NCBI RefSeq assembly: GCF_009883635.2
Contig: NZ_CP026115.2
Coordinates: 5,518,001-5,582,000, forward strand
Length of the DNA: 64,000 bases
Source: Pseudomonas putida
Lineage (GTDB): Bacteria; Pseudomonadota; Gammaproteobacteria; Pseudomonadales; Pseudomonadaceae
Direction: 5' to 3'
This document shows, in pieces, positions 63,717 through 64,000 of this stretch (the stretch's first letter is position 1; every line of letters starts with the position of its first letter). The position numbers and the translations under genes are program-made. The notes under the pieces are model-generated. The model had not been told where the DNA came from. It worked only from the letters and a program-made list of their open reading frames with translations, and made no database searches.

Positions 63717-64000
63717 TTGGATTCCATCACTCAAGCCGTGCTTGGCGCAGCGCTGCAAGGCACGGTTCTCGGCCGCATCCAGGGCCGCCGTTCACTCATC
63801 TATGGCGCTGCGCTGGGCACCGTGCCGGACCTCGACGTGGTCATCCGCTACGCCGACCCGGTGTCGCAGATGACCTACCACCGCGGCTTCTCCCATTCGC
63901 TCTTCGTCCTCACCGGCCTGGCCTTGCTGCTGGCCTGGCTAGTCAACTGGCTCGCCCGAAAGCGCTGGCCCGACAAGGGTTACACCTTTTCCCGGCTGTT
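63717..64000 (+). CDS. YdjM-type membrane-bound metal-dependent hydrolase (5' part)
   Basis: A TTG at 63717 preceded by TGAGGAAG gives DSITQAVLGAALQGTVLGRI, GALGTVPDLDVVIRY-like and YHRGFSHSLFVLTGLALLLAW, the motifs of the YdjM/DUF457 inner-membrane hydrolase family (N-terminal QA, PDLD and HRGxSHS). The gene runs off the window end. The 93-bp gap after benF shows no clear signal. Confidence 0.82.
   Translation, partial: MDSITQAVLGAALQGTVLGRIQGRRSLIYGAALGTVPDLDVVIRYADPVSQMTYHRGFSHSLFVLTGLALLLAWLVNWLARKRWPDKGYTFSRL

Overview
The window is a GC-rich, gene-dense bacterial chromosome segment. The gene set and order (gnt genes, B12-riboswitch cbt/cob operon, ketone-body operon, ben-cat cluster), the codon use and the many P. 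putida-type REP palindromes point to a Pseudomonas of the P. putida group. No rRNA, tRNA, insertion sequence, prophage or CRISPR array was seen. This assignment rests on recognition, not on a database search.

Layout. 1-2.8 kb: gluconate uptake and phosphorylation (gntP, gntK) with a LacI-type repressor and three matching operators. 2.9-8.1 kb: a soluble double-PAS chemoreceptor-like protein and a BvgAS/EvgAS-type two-component system. 8.3-11 kb: cobalt uptake and cobalamin genes (cbtB, cbtA, cobE, cobM) behind a cobalamin riboswitch, plus a DUF1272 protein. 11.2-13.3 kb: small lipoproteins and osmE. 13.3-15 kb: an old-yellow-enzyme-type oxidoreductase divergent from a MerR regulator. 15.1-32.7 kb: two same-strand operons, one redox/cleavage (quinone oxidoreductase, TauD dioxygenase, BKACE, MFS, DsbA-like, Rieske) and one envelope/acyl-CoA (serine hydrolase, DUF1302, DUF1329, YCF48-like, RND, acyl-CoA dehydrogenase, acyl-CoA ligase). 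They flank an AraC-type regulator and share a 43-bp promoter element. 32.8-40.3 kb: housekeeping genes, two LysE exporters with an AraC regulator, and an autotransporter. 40.4-47.1 kb: ketone-body catabolism (GntP-type permease, 3-hydroxybutyrate dehydrogenase, acetoacetyl-CoA synthetase) with an ecotin gene and a sigma-54 activator. 47.2-51.2 kb: a Yej-type ABC importer without an ATPase. 51.2-53.1 kb: a parvulin and a DAHP synthase preceded by two aromatic-rich leader peptides and an attenuator-like terminator. 53.1-63.6 kb: a complete benzoate-to-muconolactone-isomerase cluster, benABCDK-catBCA-benEF, with XylS/BenR half-sites but no benR or catR in the window. 63.7-64 kb: the start of a YdjM-type membrane hydrolase gene.

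Strongest observations. (1) A two-operon regulon of unknown substrate, defined by duplicated 21-bp-spaced repeats next to an AraC regulator. (2) Tandem aromatic leader peptides upstream of DAHP synthase. (3) A REP palindrome read as protein inside benK, and a REP pair over the start of a peptide-binding-protein gene. (4) Likely single-base frameshifts at the 3' ends of benD and osmE, which may be real or assembly errors.
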